DNA from: Oscillospiraceae bacterium
GTDB lineage: Bacteria; Bacillota; Clostridia; Oscillospirales; Acutalibacteraceae
NCBI GenBank assembly: GCA_902774035.1
Contig: CACYHA010000017.1
Span: forward strand, 1 to 44,288
Length of the DNA stretch: 44,288 nucleotides
Direction: 5' to 3'
The position numbers and the translations under genes were made by a program. The first letter of the stretch is position 1. Each line of letters starts with the position of its first letter. This document shows, one piece after another, positions 23,723 through 33,882 of this stretch. The notes below the pieces were generated by a model that ran no database searches, was not told the DNA's origin, and was given only the letters and a program-made list of their open reading frames with translations.

Positions 23723-25357
23723 ATGACAATCGTAGACGTTTTGGAAAAAAATGCGCGGCTTTACGGGGACGAGACCGCCCTTGTGGAGCTGAATCCGGAA
23801 CAGACCAACAAACGCAAGATCACCTGGCACGAATATGAGCTGGTGCAGCCGAACGTCAACGCGCCTGCCCGGCGCGAAATCACCTGGTCGGTCTTCAACG
23901 AGCGCGCCAACCGCTTTGCCAACGCCCTGCTCTCCCGCGGGATCGGCAAAGGCAACAAGGTCGCCGTTCTGCTGATGAACTGCCTCGAGTGGCTGCCGGT
24001 CTACTTCGGCATTCTCAAGACCGGCGCTATCGCCGTGCCGCTGAACTTCCGCTATGCCGCAGACGAGATCAAATATACCTTCGAGTTGTCAGAAGCGGAC
24101 ATCCTGCTCTTCGGTCCCGAGTTCATCGGCCGCGTTGAGGAGATCGCGGACGACATCGACGAGCGCCATCTGCTGCTCTATCTCGGCGACGGCTGTCCGT
24201 CCTTTGCGGAGGGCTATCCGTCCTTTGTCGGCGAAAGCTCCAGCGCGAACCCGAACATTCCGCTGACCCTTGACGACGACGCGGCGATCTATTTTTCCTC
24301 CGGCACCACCGGTTTCCCGAAGGCGATCCTCCACAAGCACCGCGCTCTCATGCACGCCTGCATCGTGGAGCAGAAGCACCACAGTCAGACCCATGACGAC
24401 GTGTTCCTCTGCATTCCCCCGCTCTACCACACCGGCGCAAAGATGCACTGGTTCGGCTCCTTCCTTGTGGGCGGAAAGGCTGTGCTGCTCAAGGGCATCA
24501 AGCCGCAGTATATCCTCGACGCGGTGTCCAAGGAAAAATGCACCATCGTCTGGCTGCTCGTGCCCTGGGCGCAGGACATTCTCAACGCCCTCGACAACGG
24601 CACGCTGAAGATGGAAGACTACGAGCTTTCCCAGTGGCGGCTGATGCACATCGGCGCCCAGCCCGTGCCGCAGAGTCTGATCAAGCACTGGCTCGACTAT
24701 TTCCCGAACCACCAGTATGACACGAACTACGGCCTTTCGGAATCCATCGGCCCCGGCGCCGTCCACCTCGGTGTGGAAAACATCCGTAAGGTCGGCGCGA
24801 TCGGCGTGCCCGGTTACGGCTGGCAGGCGCAGATCGTTGACGAAAACGGCCTGCCCGTGAAGCAGGGCGAGGTCGGCGAGCTGATCCTCAAGGGCGACGG
24901 CGTGATGGTCTGCTACTACCGCGACCCGGAGGCCACCGCGAAAACGCTCAAGGACGGCTGGCTTTACACCGGCGACATGGCCATGCAGGACGAGGAGGGC
25001 TTCATCTTCCTCGTGGACCGCAAAAAGGACGTCATCATCACCGGCGGCGAAAACCTCTATCCCGTGCAGATCGAAGATTTCATCCGCGGCAACAACAAAG
25101 TCAGCGACGTGGCCGTGATCGGCCTGCCCGACGAACGGCTCGGCGAGATCGCCGCCGCGATCATCAAGATCAAGGACGGCTTCACCTGCACCGAAGAGGA
25201 AATGAACGAATTCTGCAAGGGTCTGCCGCGCTACAAGCGCCCGCGCAAAATCATTTTTGCCGATGTTCCGCGCAACCCCACCGGCAAGATCGAAAAGCCG
25301 CTGCTTCGAAAGATCTACGGCGCCGACCATCTGGTTGACGCTCAAAATAAAAGCTAA
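23723..25357 (+). CDS. AMP-dependent acyl-CoA synthetase
   Basis: A 544-residue adenylate-forming ligase that activates a carboxylic acid with ATP and joins it to CoA. Signature motifs: YFSSGTTGFPKAI (P-loop), YGLSESIGPG, LYTGDM, RKKDVIITGGENLYP and the C-terminal NPTGKIEKP with the catalytic Lys. An insert near the N-terminus (about 35-55) carries two similar segments around ITWHE and ITWSV. AAAGGAG precedes the ATG. The symporter gene follows after 18 bp, so uptake and activation of the same acid is likely. Chain length or identity of the acid is unknown. Confidence 0.92.
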   Translation: MTIVDVLEKNARLYGDETALVELNPEQTNKRKITWHEYELVQPNVNAPARREITWSVFNERANRFANALLSRGIGKGNKVAVLLMNCLEWLPVYFGILKTGAIAVPLNFRYAADEIKYTFELSEADILLFGPEFIGRVEEIADDIDERHLLLYLGDGCPSFAEGYPSFVGESSSANPNIPLTLDDDAAIYFSSGTTGFPKAILHKHRALMHACIVEQKHHSQTHDDVFLCIPPLYHTGAKMHWFGSFLVGGKAVLLKGIKPQYILDAVSKEKCTIVWLLVPWAQDILNALDNGTLKMEDYELSQWRLMHIGAQPVPQSLIKHWLDYFPNHQYDTNYGLSESIGPGAVHLGVENIRKVGAIGVPGYGWQAQIVDENGLPVKQGEVGELILKGDGVMVCYYRDPEATAKTLKDGWLYTGDMAMQDEEGFIFLVDRKKDVIITGGENLYPVQIEDFIRGNNKVSDVAVIGLPDERLGEIAAAIIKIKDGFTCTEEEMNEFCKGLPRYKRPRKIIFADVPRNPTGKIEKPLLRKIYGADHLVDAQNKS

Positions 25358-25375
25358 CAGAAAAGAGGTCTCTCC

Positions 25376-26935
25376 ATGACACCCACCATGCTCATCACGC
25401 TCGCACTGATCGTCGTCTTTTTCGCGGTCATGATCACCATCGGCGTCCGCTCGCGCAAGCACGCCACCGACGTCAACGGCTTCGTGCTCGGTTCGCGTTC
25501 CGTCGGCCCGTGGCTTTCCGCCTTCGCCTTCGGCACGTCCTATTTTTCCGCCGTCATCTTTGTGGGCTATGCCGGTCAGTTCGGCTGGAACTTCGGCGTC
25601 TCCTCCACCTGGATCGGTCTCGGAAACGCCTTCATCGGTTCGCTCCTGCCGTGGGTCATCCTCGGCCGGCGCACACGCATCATGACCCAGGCCATCGGTT
25701 CCAAGACCATGCCCGATTTCTTCGGCGCCCGGTTCGAATCCAAAGGGCTCAAGATCGCGGCCTCGGCGATCACCTTCATCTTCCTGATCCCCTACACCGC
25801 CTCGCTGTATAACGGCCTGTCGCGCCTGTTTTCCATGGCGTTTGAAAGCGTGGACTACACAGTGTGCGTGATCATCATGGCGGCACTCACCGGCGTTTAC
25901 GTCATCATCGGCGGCTACATGGCCACTGCGATCAACGACTTCATCCAGGGCCTGATCATGCTCGCCGGCATCGTGGCCGTCATCTTTGCCGTGCTGCACG
26001 ACAACGGCGGCTTCATGAACGCCATGCAGGGCCTTGCCGCGCAGAGCGAGCACGGCTGGGAGCTGACCAGCTTCCTCGGCCCGCAGCCCGTCTTCCTGCT
26101 GTTTGTGGTCATGCTCACCTCCCTTGGCACCTGGGGTCTGCCCCAGATGGTCGGCAAGTTCTACGCCATCAAGAACGAGGATTCCATCAAAAAGGGCACC
26201 ATGATTTCCACCTTCTTCGCCATCATCGTCGCCGGCGGCTGCTACTTCCTCGGCGGCTTCGGCCGACTGTATCCGGTAGACGTCGCCAAGGACGGCTTTG
26301 ACGCCGTGGTGCCGCAGATGCTCTCCACCCTCTCCCCCGTGCTGATCGGCGTGGTGATCGTGCTCGTGCTCTCCGCGTCCATGAGCACCCTGTCCTCGCT
26401 GGTGCTGACCTCCAGCTCCACGCTGACGCTGGACTTCCTCGCCCCGCTCGGCAAAAAAGAAATGGACGAAAAGAAAAAAATGCGCATCATGCGGATCTTT
26501 ATCGTGGTCTTCGTTGTTATTTCCGCGCTGATCGCCATCAAACAGTATAAATCCAAGAGCTTCTTCATCGCGCAGATGATGGGCGTTTCCTGGGGCGCAC
26601 TGGCAGGCGCCTTCCTCGCGCCGTTCCTCTACGGCCTCTATTACAAAAAGACCACCAAGGCGGCGGTCGTCGTGTCGTTCGTTTTCGGCGTGGGCATGGA
26701 GCTGGTGCAGCTTTGCATCTCTCTCGGCTGGCTGGACCTTTCCGGCAGCAGTCTGCTGTCCTTCGTGTTCAAGAACTCGCTGTATTCCGGTGTGTTTGCC
26801 ATGGTCGGCGGCCTGATCCTTGTGCCGCTCGTCTCGCTGTGCACGCAGAAGACGAAGCCGAAGGACGTGGACGCCATGTTCGAGTGTTACAACGCCACCA
26901 AGACCGTTGAAATTACGGACAGTTTGGGCGAATGA
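25376..26935 (+). CDS. Sodium:solute symporter (SSS family)
   Basis: A 519-residue transporter with about 13 hydrophobic segments. Family features include GFVLGSRSVGPWLSAFAFGTSYFSA in the first loop, GGYMATAINDFIQG and the Ser-rich segment VLSASMSTLSSLVLTSSS that contributes to sodium binding in SSS members. The C-terminus is polar. It shares a transcript with the acyl-CoA synthetase, which suggests a carboxylate substrate (monocarboxylate or similar); proline or pantothenate cannot be excluded from sequence alone. AAGAGGT precedes the start. Confidence 0.9.
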   Translation: MTPTMLITLALIVVFFAVMITIGVRSRKHATDVNGFVLGSRSVGPWLSAFAFGTSYFSAVIFVGYAGQFGWNFGVSSTWIGLGNAFIGSLLPWVILGRRTRIMTQAIGSKTMPDFFGARFESKGLKIAASAITFIFLIPYTASLYNGLSRLFSMAFESVDYTVCVIIMAALTGVYVIIGGYMATAINDFIQGLIMLAGIVAVIFAVLHDNGGFMNAMQGLAAQSEHGWELTSFLGPQPVFLLFVVMLTSLGTWGLPQMVGKFYAIKNEDSIKKGTMISTFFAIIVAGGCYFLGGFGRLYPVDVAKDGFDAVVPQMLSTLSPVLIGVVIVLVLSASMSTLSSLVLTSSSTLTLDFLAPLGKKEMDEKKKMRIMRIFIVVFVVISALIAIKQYKSKSFFIAQMMGVSWGALAGAFLAPFLYGLYYKKTTKAAVVVSFVFGVGMELVQLCISLGWLDLSGSSLLSFVFKNSLYSGVFAMVGGLILVPLVSLCTQKTKPKDVDAMFECYNATKTVEITDSLGE

Positions 26936-27024
26936 GCCGTCAGTCGACAGTCCGATCGTCATTCACACAGGAACGCCCGCCGTGGGATATGAATCCGCGG
27001 CGGGCGTTAAGTAATCGCTGATTA
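26936..27024. repeat. Interspersed repeat element, third copy
   Basis: Directly past the symporter stop codon comes GCCGTCAGTCGACAG, then a CCCGCCGTGGGAT hairpin, then AATCGCTGATTA (27013-27024), which also ends the element near 18.66 kb. The hairpin loop matches the one at 7570-7599. Confidence 0.6.
26972..27008. terminator. Convergent terminator hairpin
   Basis: AACGCCCGCCG (26972-26982) pairs with CGGCGGGCGTT (26998-27008). It lies between the symporter gene and the dagK-like gene, which converge, and may act both ways. Confidence 0.6.
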
Positions 27025-27025
27025 A

Positions 27026-27952
27026 CTAAACTCTAATAAACTGCTTGCTTTCCGGCGAAAACACGGTGATCGCCTGCGGGAGCACCTCGATGTCCACATC
27101 CTTGACCTCGCCGCTGCCCTCGCCGTCCAGCGTCCAGACCTGGGAACGGTCGAACTCCATGTGCAGCTTCGACGCGTGGAAGAACAGCAGGGTGTCGCCG
27201 TCGTAATCACGCCGGCGCATTTTTGCGATCATCGGGAAGATCTGCGTCGGCCGCCGGATCCTGCGCACCAGCATGACCTCGAAGCTGCCGTCGTTGAAGC
27301 AGACGTCCTCCTTGTTGAACTTGAAAATGCCGGAGGATGTCAGGGCGTTGGAGATCGTTCCGAAATAGAAATCGTCCTCGATCACGCCGCCGTCATAGGT
27401 GATCTTGATATGCATCGGCCGCACCTGCTTCAGCGTGGGGATCAGCCGCAGCACAAAGCCGTTGATCATATAGGCCTTGTGGCCGAGCAGATTCTTCATT
27501 TTTTGCGGCGTGGTGTTGGCGACCGTCACGCCCGGGCCGAAGGCGGCAATGTAGGTAAACCGCCGGTCGTTGAACTTCGCGATGTCGTAGGTGTTGACGT
27601 GGCCGGCGTTGATCATCGCAGCCGCGGCGCGAAAATCGGACGGGATGCCGATATTGCTTGCCATGTCGTTGGTGGAGCCGGCCGGGATGTAGCCGATCTT
27701 CGGCGAAGCGCCGATCTTCAAAAGGCCGCTCACCGTCTCGTTAAGCGTGCCGTCGCCGCCGCAGACGACCACTTCGCCGCAGTCGCCGCCATAGGCTTCG
27801 GCCAGCTCCTTTGCGTGGCCGGCGTACTGCGTGGTTTGCACCAGCAGCTCGCGGTCGTCGCGCCGCAGCAGCCGCAGCAGCTCGTTCAGCGACGGGCGTC
27901 CCTTGTCCGTTCCGGAGCACGGATTATAGATGAGCAGCATTTTTTCTGACAT
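27026..27952 (-). CDS. Diacylglycerol kinase / YegS family lipid kinase
   Basis: A 308-residue soluble lipid kinase. Motifs of the DagK/YegS catalytic fold are clear: LLIYNPCSGTDKG, VVVCGGDGTLNETVSGLL and IPAGSTNDMASNIGIP. In Firmicutes this family recycles diacylglycerol released by lipoteichoic acid synthesis into phosphatidate. The start at 27952 is preceded by GAGGTGA; an upstream ATG 13 codons earlier overlaps the promoter. The gene stands alone. Confidence 0.9.
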   Translation of the reverse strand: MSEKMLLIYNPCSGTDKGRPSLNELLRLLRRDDRELLVQTTQYAGHAKELAEAYGGDCGEVVVCGGDGTLNETVSGLLKIGASPKIGYIPAGSTNDMASNIGIPSDFRAAAAMINAGHVNTYDIAKFNDRRFTYIAAFGPGVTVANTTPQKMKNLLGHKAYMINGFVLRLIPTLKQVRPMHIKITYDGGVIEDDFYFGTISNALTSSGIFKFNKEDVCFNDGSFEVMLVRRIRRPTQIFPMIAKMRRRDYDGDTLLFFHASKLHMEFDRSQVWTLDGEGSGEVKDVDIEVLPQAITVFSPESKQFIRV

Positions 27953-27971
27953 GACAATCACCTCGCCTATT

Positions 27972-27980
27972 ATCATAGCA
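27972..27980 (-). promoter_or_regulatory. Extended -10 promoter of the lipid kinase gene
   Basis: Minus strand TGC-TATGAT (-10 at 27972-27977) with no clear -35. The transcript leader would be about 15 nt and include the ribosome binding site. Confidence 0.5.
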
Positions 27981-28076
27981 AATTCCGACAAAAAATGGGA
28001 GGGGCAAAATAGACAAAATTTGCGCCGTTTTATTGGAAGCGGCGGAGAGGGCGGTCAGCGGTCAGCTGTTAGCAGT

Positions 28077-28099
28077 AGGGGCGGCCATTGGCCGCCCCT
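28077..28099 (-). terminator. Terminator of the heat-shock operon, AGGGGCGGCC hairpin
   Basis: AGGGGCGGCC-ATT-GGCCGCCCCT is a perfect 10-bp stem. It lies 7 bp past dnaJ on the minus strand. It lacks a long T-run, so termination may be partial. GGTCAGCGGTCAGC (28053-28066) beside it links it to the interspersed repeat family. Confidence 0.55.
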
Positions 28100-28105
28100 G
28101 TGCAA

Positions 28106-29275
28106 TCAAAGTTTAAATTTATCGAAAAATCCCTTCTTCTCCTCGCCGACCGTTTTGCCGTCGTCGATGTTGTTCTTCGGCTTGTTCGGGAGAGAATCGT
28201 TGAACTGCTTGAGCAGCTCTTTTTGCTTCGGGTTCAGATTCTTCGGCACGTCCACGATGATGCGCACGAACTGATCGCCGCGTCCGCGGCCGCCGAGCTG
28301 CTGAATGCCGCGCGAACGGAAGCGGAAGATCTCGCCGGGCTGGGTGCCGGCGGGGAGTTCATAGCGAACCTTGCCGTCGAGGGTGGGGATGTACAGGGTG
28401 TCGCCGAGGGCGGCCTGCGCAAAGGTGACCGTGAAATCGCACCAGACGTCGAAGCCGTCGCGCTCAAAGAAGGGGTGCGGCCGCACGTTGACGTTCACGC
28501 GAAGATCGCCGGTCGGGCCGCCGTTGAGTCCCTTGTTGCCGCCGCCGCGCACATTGAGCGCCTGGCGGTCGTCGATGCCGGCAGGAATGTCGACCTCCAC
28601 CGTTTCGCTCTTGGTCTCAAAGCCGGAGCCGCGGCACTTGCTGCACGGAGTTTTGATCGTTTTGCCGCGTCCGCCGCAGGCCGAACACTGCTTGGTAGTG
28701 CTCATCACGCCGAAGGGTGTGCGCTGCTGGACATTGACCGTGCCGCGGCCGTTGCACTGTTTGCAGGTCTCGGCCGTGGTGCCCTCTGCGCAGCCGGATC
28801 CGCCGCATTTGGAACAGGTGTCCACGCGGTTGATGCGCACGGTCTTTTTGCAGCCCTTGGCCGCCTCCTCAAAGGAGATCGTCACGTTGGCCGTGACCGT
28901 GGAGCCCTTGCGCGGGGCGTTGGGGTTCTGCCGTGCGCCGCCGCCGAAGCCGCCGCCGAAAAAGCTGCCGAAAATGTCGCCGAGGTCAAACGCGTCGCCA
29001 AAGCCGCCAAAACCGCCGAAGCCACCGCCGCCCGCACCGAAGTTCGGGTCAACGCCGGCGTGGCCGTACTGGTCGTAGCGGGCCTTTTTTTCGCTGTCAG
29101 ACAGCACTTCGTAGGCCTCGTTCGCCTCTTTGAATTTTTCTTCGGCAACCTTGTCGCCGGGGTTGAGGTCGGGATGATACTGCTTGGCCACCTTGCGGTA
29201 GGCCTTTTTGATCTCGTCCTCCGTGGCGTTTTTGCTCACACCGAGCACTTCATAGTAATCTCTTTTTTCAGCCAT
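28106..29275 (-). CDS. dnaJ: Chaperone DnaJ (Hsp40)
   Basis: A 389-residue type I DnaJ, co-chaperone that delivers substrates to DnaK and stimulates its ATPase. J domain at 1-70 with HPD at 34-36, Gly/Phe-rich linker (about 77-112), four CxxCxGxG zinc-finger repeats ([32 protein letters not shown]), then two substrate-binding beta domains. The C-terminus ends in Lys/Phe-rich [10 protein letters not shown]. No good Shine-Dalgarno sequence lies before the ATG, unlike its operon neighbours. It is last in the HrcA operon, after clpP. Confidence 0.97.
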   Translation of the reverse strand: MAEKRDYYEVLGVSKNATEDEIKKAYRKVAKQYHPDLNPGDKVAEEKFKEANEAYEVLSDSEKKARYDQYGHAGVDPNFGAGGGGFGGFGGFGDAFDLGDIFGSFFGGGFGGGARQNPNAPRKGSTVTANVTISFEEAAKGCKKTVRINRVDTCSKCGGSGCAEGTTAETCKQCNGRGTVNVQQRTPFGVMSTTKQCSACGGRGKTIKTPCSKCRGSGFETKSETVEVDIPAGIDDRQALNVRGGGNKGLNGGPTGDLRVNVNVRPHPFFERDGFDVWCDFTVTFAQAALGDTLYIPTLDGKVRYELPAGTQPGEIFRFRSRGIQQLGGRGRGDQFVRIIVDVPKNLNPKQKELLKQFNDSLPNKPKNNIDDGKTVGEEKKGFFDKFKL

Positions 29276-29338
29276 AATCGTATCAAATATAAAGCTCAGA
29301 AAGGGCGACGCAGAGCCGCCCTCGCTTTGGATGTGATG

Positions 29339-29920
29339 TTATCTCTTATACAGGATCTTGTCGACCAGACCGTAGTCGAGGGCTTCCTCTGCGGACATGA
29401 AGTTGTCGCGGTCGGTGTCGATGGCGATCTGCTCGATCGGCTTGCCGGTGTTTTCGGCAAGGATCTTGTTCAGCTTTTCCTTCGTGCGCAGAATGTGCTT
29501 TGCAACGATCTCGATCTCCGTTGCCTGACCCTTGGCGCCGCCTGAAGGCTGGTGGATCATAATCTCACTGTTCGGCAGGGCAAAACGCTTGCCCTTGGCG
29601 CCTGAGGAGAGCAGGAACGCGCCCATGGAGGCCGCCATGCCCATGCAGATCGTGGACACATCGCACTTGATATACTGCATCGTGTCATAGATCGCAAGGC
29701 CGGCGCTCACGGAGCCGCCCGGAGAGTTGATATAGAAGCTGATGTCCTTTTCCGCGTCCTGGCTTTCCAGGAAGAGAAGCTGGGCGACCACAAGGCTCGC
29801 CGTTGCGTCGTTGACTTCGTCGGAGAGCACAACGATGCGGTCATTGAGAAGTCTGGAAAAAATGTCGTACTGGCGTTCGCCGCGGTTGGTTTGTTCGATG
29901 ACATAGGGAACCAATGCCAT
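29339..29920 (-). CDS. clpP: ATP-dependent Clp protease proteolytic subunit ClpP
   Basis: The 193-residue serine protease that forms the barrel of the Clp complex. The catalytic triad is intact at Ser98 ([10 protein letters not shown]), His123 (IHQPSGG) and Asp172. The start at 29920 follows AGGAGG; the open frame to 30100 overlaps dnaK and is not used. The notable point is position: it sits between dnaK and dnaJ, transcribed with them, whereas clpP is usually next to tig/clpX or alone. A hairpin lies in the 67-bp gap after dnaK. No separate promoter was found, so HrcA control is inferred. No Clp ATPase gene is in the window. Confidence 0.95.
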   Translation of the reverse strand: MALVPYVIEQTNRGERQYDIFSRLLNDRIVVLSDEVNDATASLVVAQLLFLESQDAEKDISFYINSPGGSVSAGLAIYDTMQYIKCDVSTICMGMAASMGAFLLSSGAKGKRFALPNSEIMIHQPSGGAKGQATEIEIVAKHILRTKEKLNKILAENTGKPIEQIAIDTDRDNFMSAEEALDYGLVDKILYKR

Positions 29921-29944
29921 GGTAATACCTCCTGTAGTGTCAGG

Positions 29945-29969
29945 GTGCGCCGCGGTTTTTGCGGCGCAC
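29945..29969 (-). terminator. Intercistronic hairpin between dnaK and clpP
   Basis: GTGCGCCGC and GCGGCGCAC form a 9-bp stem without a following T-run. It more likely acts as an RNA-stability or processing element than a full terminator. Confidence 0.5.
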
Positions 29970-29987
29970 GCCGTCAGTTTTGTTCGG

Positions 29988-31880
<1,893 letters not shown>

Positions 31881-31945
31881 AATTTATATCCTCCAGTTCA
31901 TAAGTTCTAAGGTAATGTTTGCCTTTCGTTTTGAATGTTCAATTT

Positions 31946-32488
31946 TCAATTTACAACCTGCACCATCGCCGGACGCAAAATCCGTTCGCCGAGGCGGTAG
32001 CCCTTGCTGAAAACGGCGGCGATTTCGTTTTCGCCTTTGCTCTCGTCTTCGGTGTGCATGACCGCGTTGTGGATATTCGGGTCAAAAGGTTCGCCGACTT
32101 CGCCGAACGCTTCCACCCCGAGCTTTTCCAGAATGCTCCAAAGGTTTCCGGAGATCATCTCCAGGCCCTTGCGCAGGGTCTCGGCATCGGCGTCCGGCGC
32201 CGCAAGCGCGCGGTCGAAATTGTCCAGCACCGGAAGCAGCTCTTTGAGCGCGGCAGCCTTGGCGTCGCCGTAGGCAGCCTCTTTTTCCCGTGTGGAGCGT
32301 TTGCGGTAGTTGTCATATTCCGCAAGGGTGCGGATGTGCGCCTCCTTTGCGGCGGCAAGCTCCGCTTCCAGCGCAGCGGCCGGATCGACCGGTTCCGCGG
32401 CTTCCTGCTGAGGCGCTTCGTTTGCCGTTTCCGGTGCAGCCGCCTCCTGCGCGGCCTCCTTCACCGGGTCCTGTTCTTTTTTTGCCAT
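31946..32488 (-). CDS. grpE: Nucleotide exchange factor GrpE
   Basis: The 180-residue exchange factor of DnaK. An acidic Ala/Glu/Pro-rich N-terminus (1-48) leads into the long dimerising helix (AEYDNYRKRSTREKE) and the beta-wing domain ending GYRLGERILRPAMVQV, the family's closing signature. AGGAGG precedes the start; 13 bp separate it from hrcA. The gap to dnaK holds short AATTTTCAATTT-type motifs. Confidence 0.96.
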   Translation of the reverse strand: MAKKEQDPVKEAAQEAAAPETANEAPQQEAAEPVDPAAALEAELAAAKEAHIRTLAEYDNYRKRSTREKEAAYGDAKAAALKELLPVLDNFDRALAAPDADAETLRKGLEMISGNLWSILEKLGVEAFGEVGEPFDPNIHNAVMHTEDESKGENEIAAVFSKGYRLGERILRPAMVQVVN

Positions 32489-32501
32489 GGATCTTTGCCT
32501 C

Positions 32502-33530
32502 CTATTCTTCGAAGGTATCCGTGAGCAGTTTGCTCACAACTTCGGTCAGATATTCAATGCGCGGAATGAGCTTTGCATAATCGAGCCGTGTGGGACCGAT
32601 GATGCCCAGCGCACCGCCGTTGTGACCGTGGATCTGGTAGCGGCCGACGATCATGCTGGTGTTTTCCATCTGGCGAAAGAGGTTTTCGCTGCCGATGCGC
32701 ACGGAAAGCGGATCGGCTTTTCCGGCGGCCACCGCACGGCCGAGCTTGTCGTCCTCGTTCAAAAACTCCATCATGTCGAACATGTTGTCGCTGAACTCCC
32801 GGTGGTGCAGCAGATTCTGCGCGCCCTCCAGATGGATCTGCGCCTTGACCGCCTGCGCTGCGATATCGGCCAGCGCCACAAAGAGCGGACTCATGGCCAG
32901 CGCGTTCGCGCCGAGGGAGGCGACCAGCGTCTGGATCATGACGGTACCGATGTCTGTGACCGGGCGACCGAGGAAGGTGCTGTCCACAATGGCGTGGAAG
33001 TTTTCGATCATATCCACGGTCAGGGGCACTTCAGTGCGGCAGACGCCGTTTTTGAGGATGCCCGAGGAGGTCATCAGCACGATCATCGCGATGCGCGTAC
33101 CGACGGGAACGATCTCCACACGTTTGACGGTGGCGCCTTCATCGGTAGGCGTAGTCGCAATGGCGGTGCAGCCCGTGAGATCCGCCAGCAGTTCGCCCGC
33201 TTTGTTCAGCAGCGCCTCGGGGTTGCCGGCGCACTGCTCCAGCGCGGAGCGCACGGAATCGCGTTCGGCGTCGGTCAGCTCACTCCGGTTCATCAGCCGG
33301 TCGATGTAGTAGCGGTAGCCTTTTTCGGAAGGGATCCGACCGGCGGAGGTGTGCGGCTGGTCGAGGTATCCGAGCTCCGCGAGCTCGCTCATTTCGTTGC
33401 GGATCGTGGCCGAGGAAACGGAGATCGGCAGCGCCGTCATCAGAAACTTGGAGCCGACCGGTTCCCCGGTTTTGATATACTGTTCCACAATGGCGGCAAG
33501 GATCATTTCCTTGCGCTTTCCAAGTTCCAT
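32502..33530 (-). CDS. hrcA: Heat-inducible transcription repressor HrcA
   Basis: The 342-residue repressor that binds CIRCE and is held active by GroEL. The N-terminal winged helix contains SVSSATIRNEMSELAELGYL and HTSAGRIPSEKGYRYYI, typical of the family. A GAF-like domain and dimerisation insert follow. It is first in the operon and lies directly behind a perfect CIRCE, so it is autoregulated. AAGGAG and a second purine run precede the ATG. Confidence 0.97.
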   Translation of the reverse strand: MELGKRKEMILAAIVEQYIKTGEPVGSKFLMTALPISVSSATIRNEMSELAELGYLDQPHTSAGRIPSEKGYRYYIDRLMNRSELTDAERDSVRSALEQCAGNPEALLNKAGELLADLTGCTAIATTPTDEGATVKRVEIVPVGTRIAMIVLMTSSGILKNGVCRTEVPLTVDMIENFHAIVDSTFLGRPVTDIGTVMIQTLVASLGANALAMSPLFVALADIAAQAVKAQIHLEGAQNLLHHREFSDNMFDMMEFLNEDDKLGRAVAAGKADPLSVRIGSENLFRQMENTSMIVGRYQIHGHNGGALGIIGPTRLDYAKLIPRIEYLTEVVSKLLTDTFEE

Positions 33531-33564
33531 TTCCTTCAGCTCCTTTCAACGTCGTTTTCGGAAG

Positions 33565-33591
33565 TTAGCACTCTTGACGTTCGAGTGCTAA
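33565..33591. promoter_or_regulatory. CIRCE operator
   Basis: TTAGCACTC (33565-33573), nine bases, GAGTGCTAA (33583-33591): a perfect match to the consensus of the HrcA-binding site. It begins within about 5 bp of the predicted transcription start, the usual repressing position. Confidence 0.98.
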
Positions 33592-33602
33592 TCACTGTCA
33601 AT

Positions 33603-33631
33603 ACTATACATCGATTGCTAAAAAAAGTCAA
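33603..33631 (-). promoter_or_regulatory. Sigma-A promoter of the heat-shock operon
   Basis: Minus strand: -35 TTGACT (33626-33631), 17 bp, -10 TATAGT (33603-33608). The CIRCE follows directly downstream. Confidence 0.85.
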
Positions 33632-33670
33632 GAGGTTTTTGAAAAATATTTTGAATTCTTCAAAGAACAC

Positions 33671-33837
33671 TGCGGGCAGGCTGCTGCGCAGCCTGCCCGC
33701 ACCCGGCGGCAAAACGCATCGCGCCCCCCCGGGCGCGATGCAAAAAGGAGCGCGGAATCCGCGCTCCTTTTTCGCGCGGCTGCGCCGCGCGGTTTCGCCG
33801 CCGGGGTGCAGGGGCGCGGCGCAGCCGCGCCCCTGCA
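33671..33837. repeat. Run of five GC-rich hairpins
   Basis: Five back-to-back inverted repeats: 33671-33701 (14-bp stem, loop TGC), 33716-33741 (GCATCGCGCCC stem), 33742-33772 (AAAAAGGAGCGCGG stem, bidirectional terminator shape), 33773-33791 (CGCGCGGC stem) and 33807-33837 (TGCAGGGGCGCGGC stem). With the terminator at 33843-33867 there are six. Together they fill most of the space between the divergent heat-shock promoter and the end of the opp operon. No coding capacity is apparent. Confidence 0.75.
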
Positions 33838-33867
33838 AAAAAGAGGCTGCCGCAGCGCGGCAGCCTC
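33837..33867 (-). terminator. Terminator of the opp operon
   Basis: Minus strand: GAGGCTGCCGC pairs with GCGGCAGCCTC (33843-33867), followed by TTTTTT (33837-33842). It lies 15 bp past the binding-protein gene. Confidence 0.85.
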
Positions 33868-33882
33868 AACAACGGTTTTGAA

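Noticed and set aside
24089-26962. 957-codon open frame on the minus strand
   Set aside because: It lies antisense to the acyl-CoA synthetase and symporter genes, whose motifs are intact. The translation is His/Asp/Gly-rich with no known domain, as expected for the mirror frame of GC-rich coding DNA.
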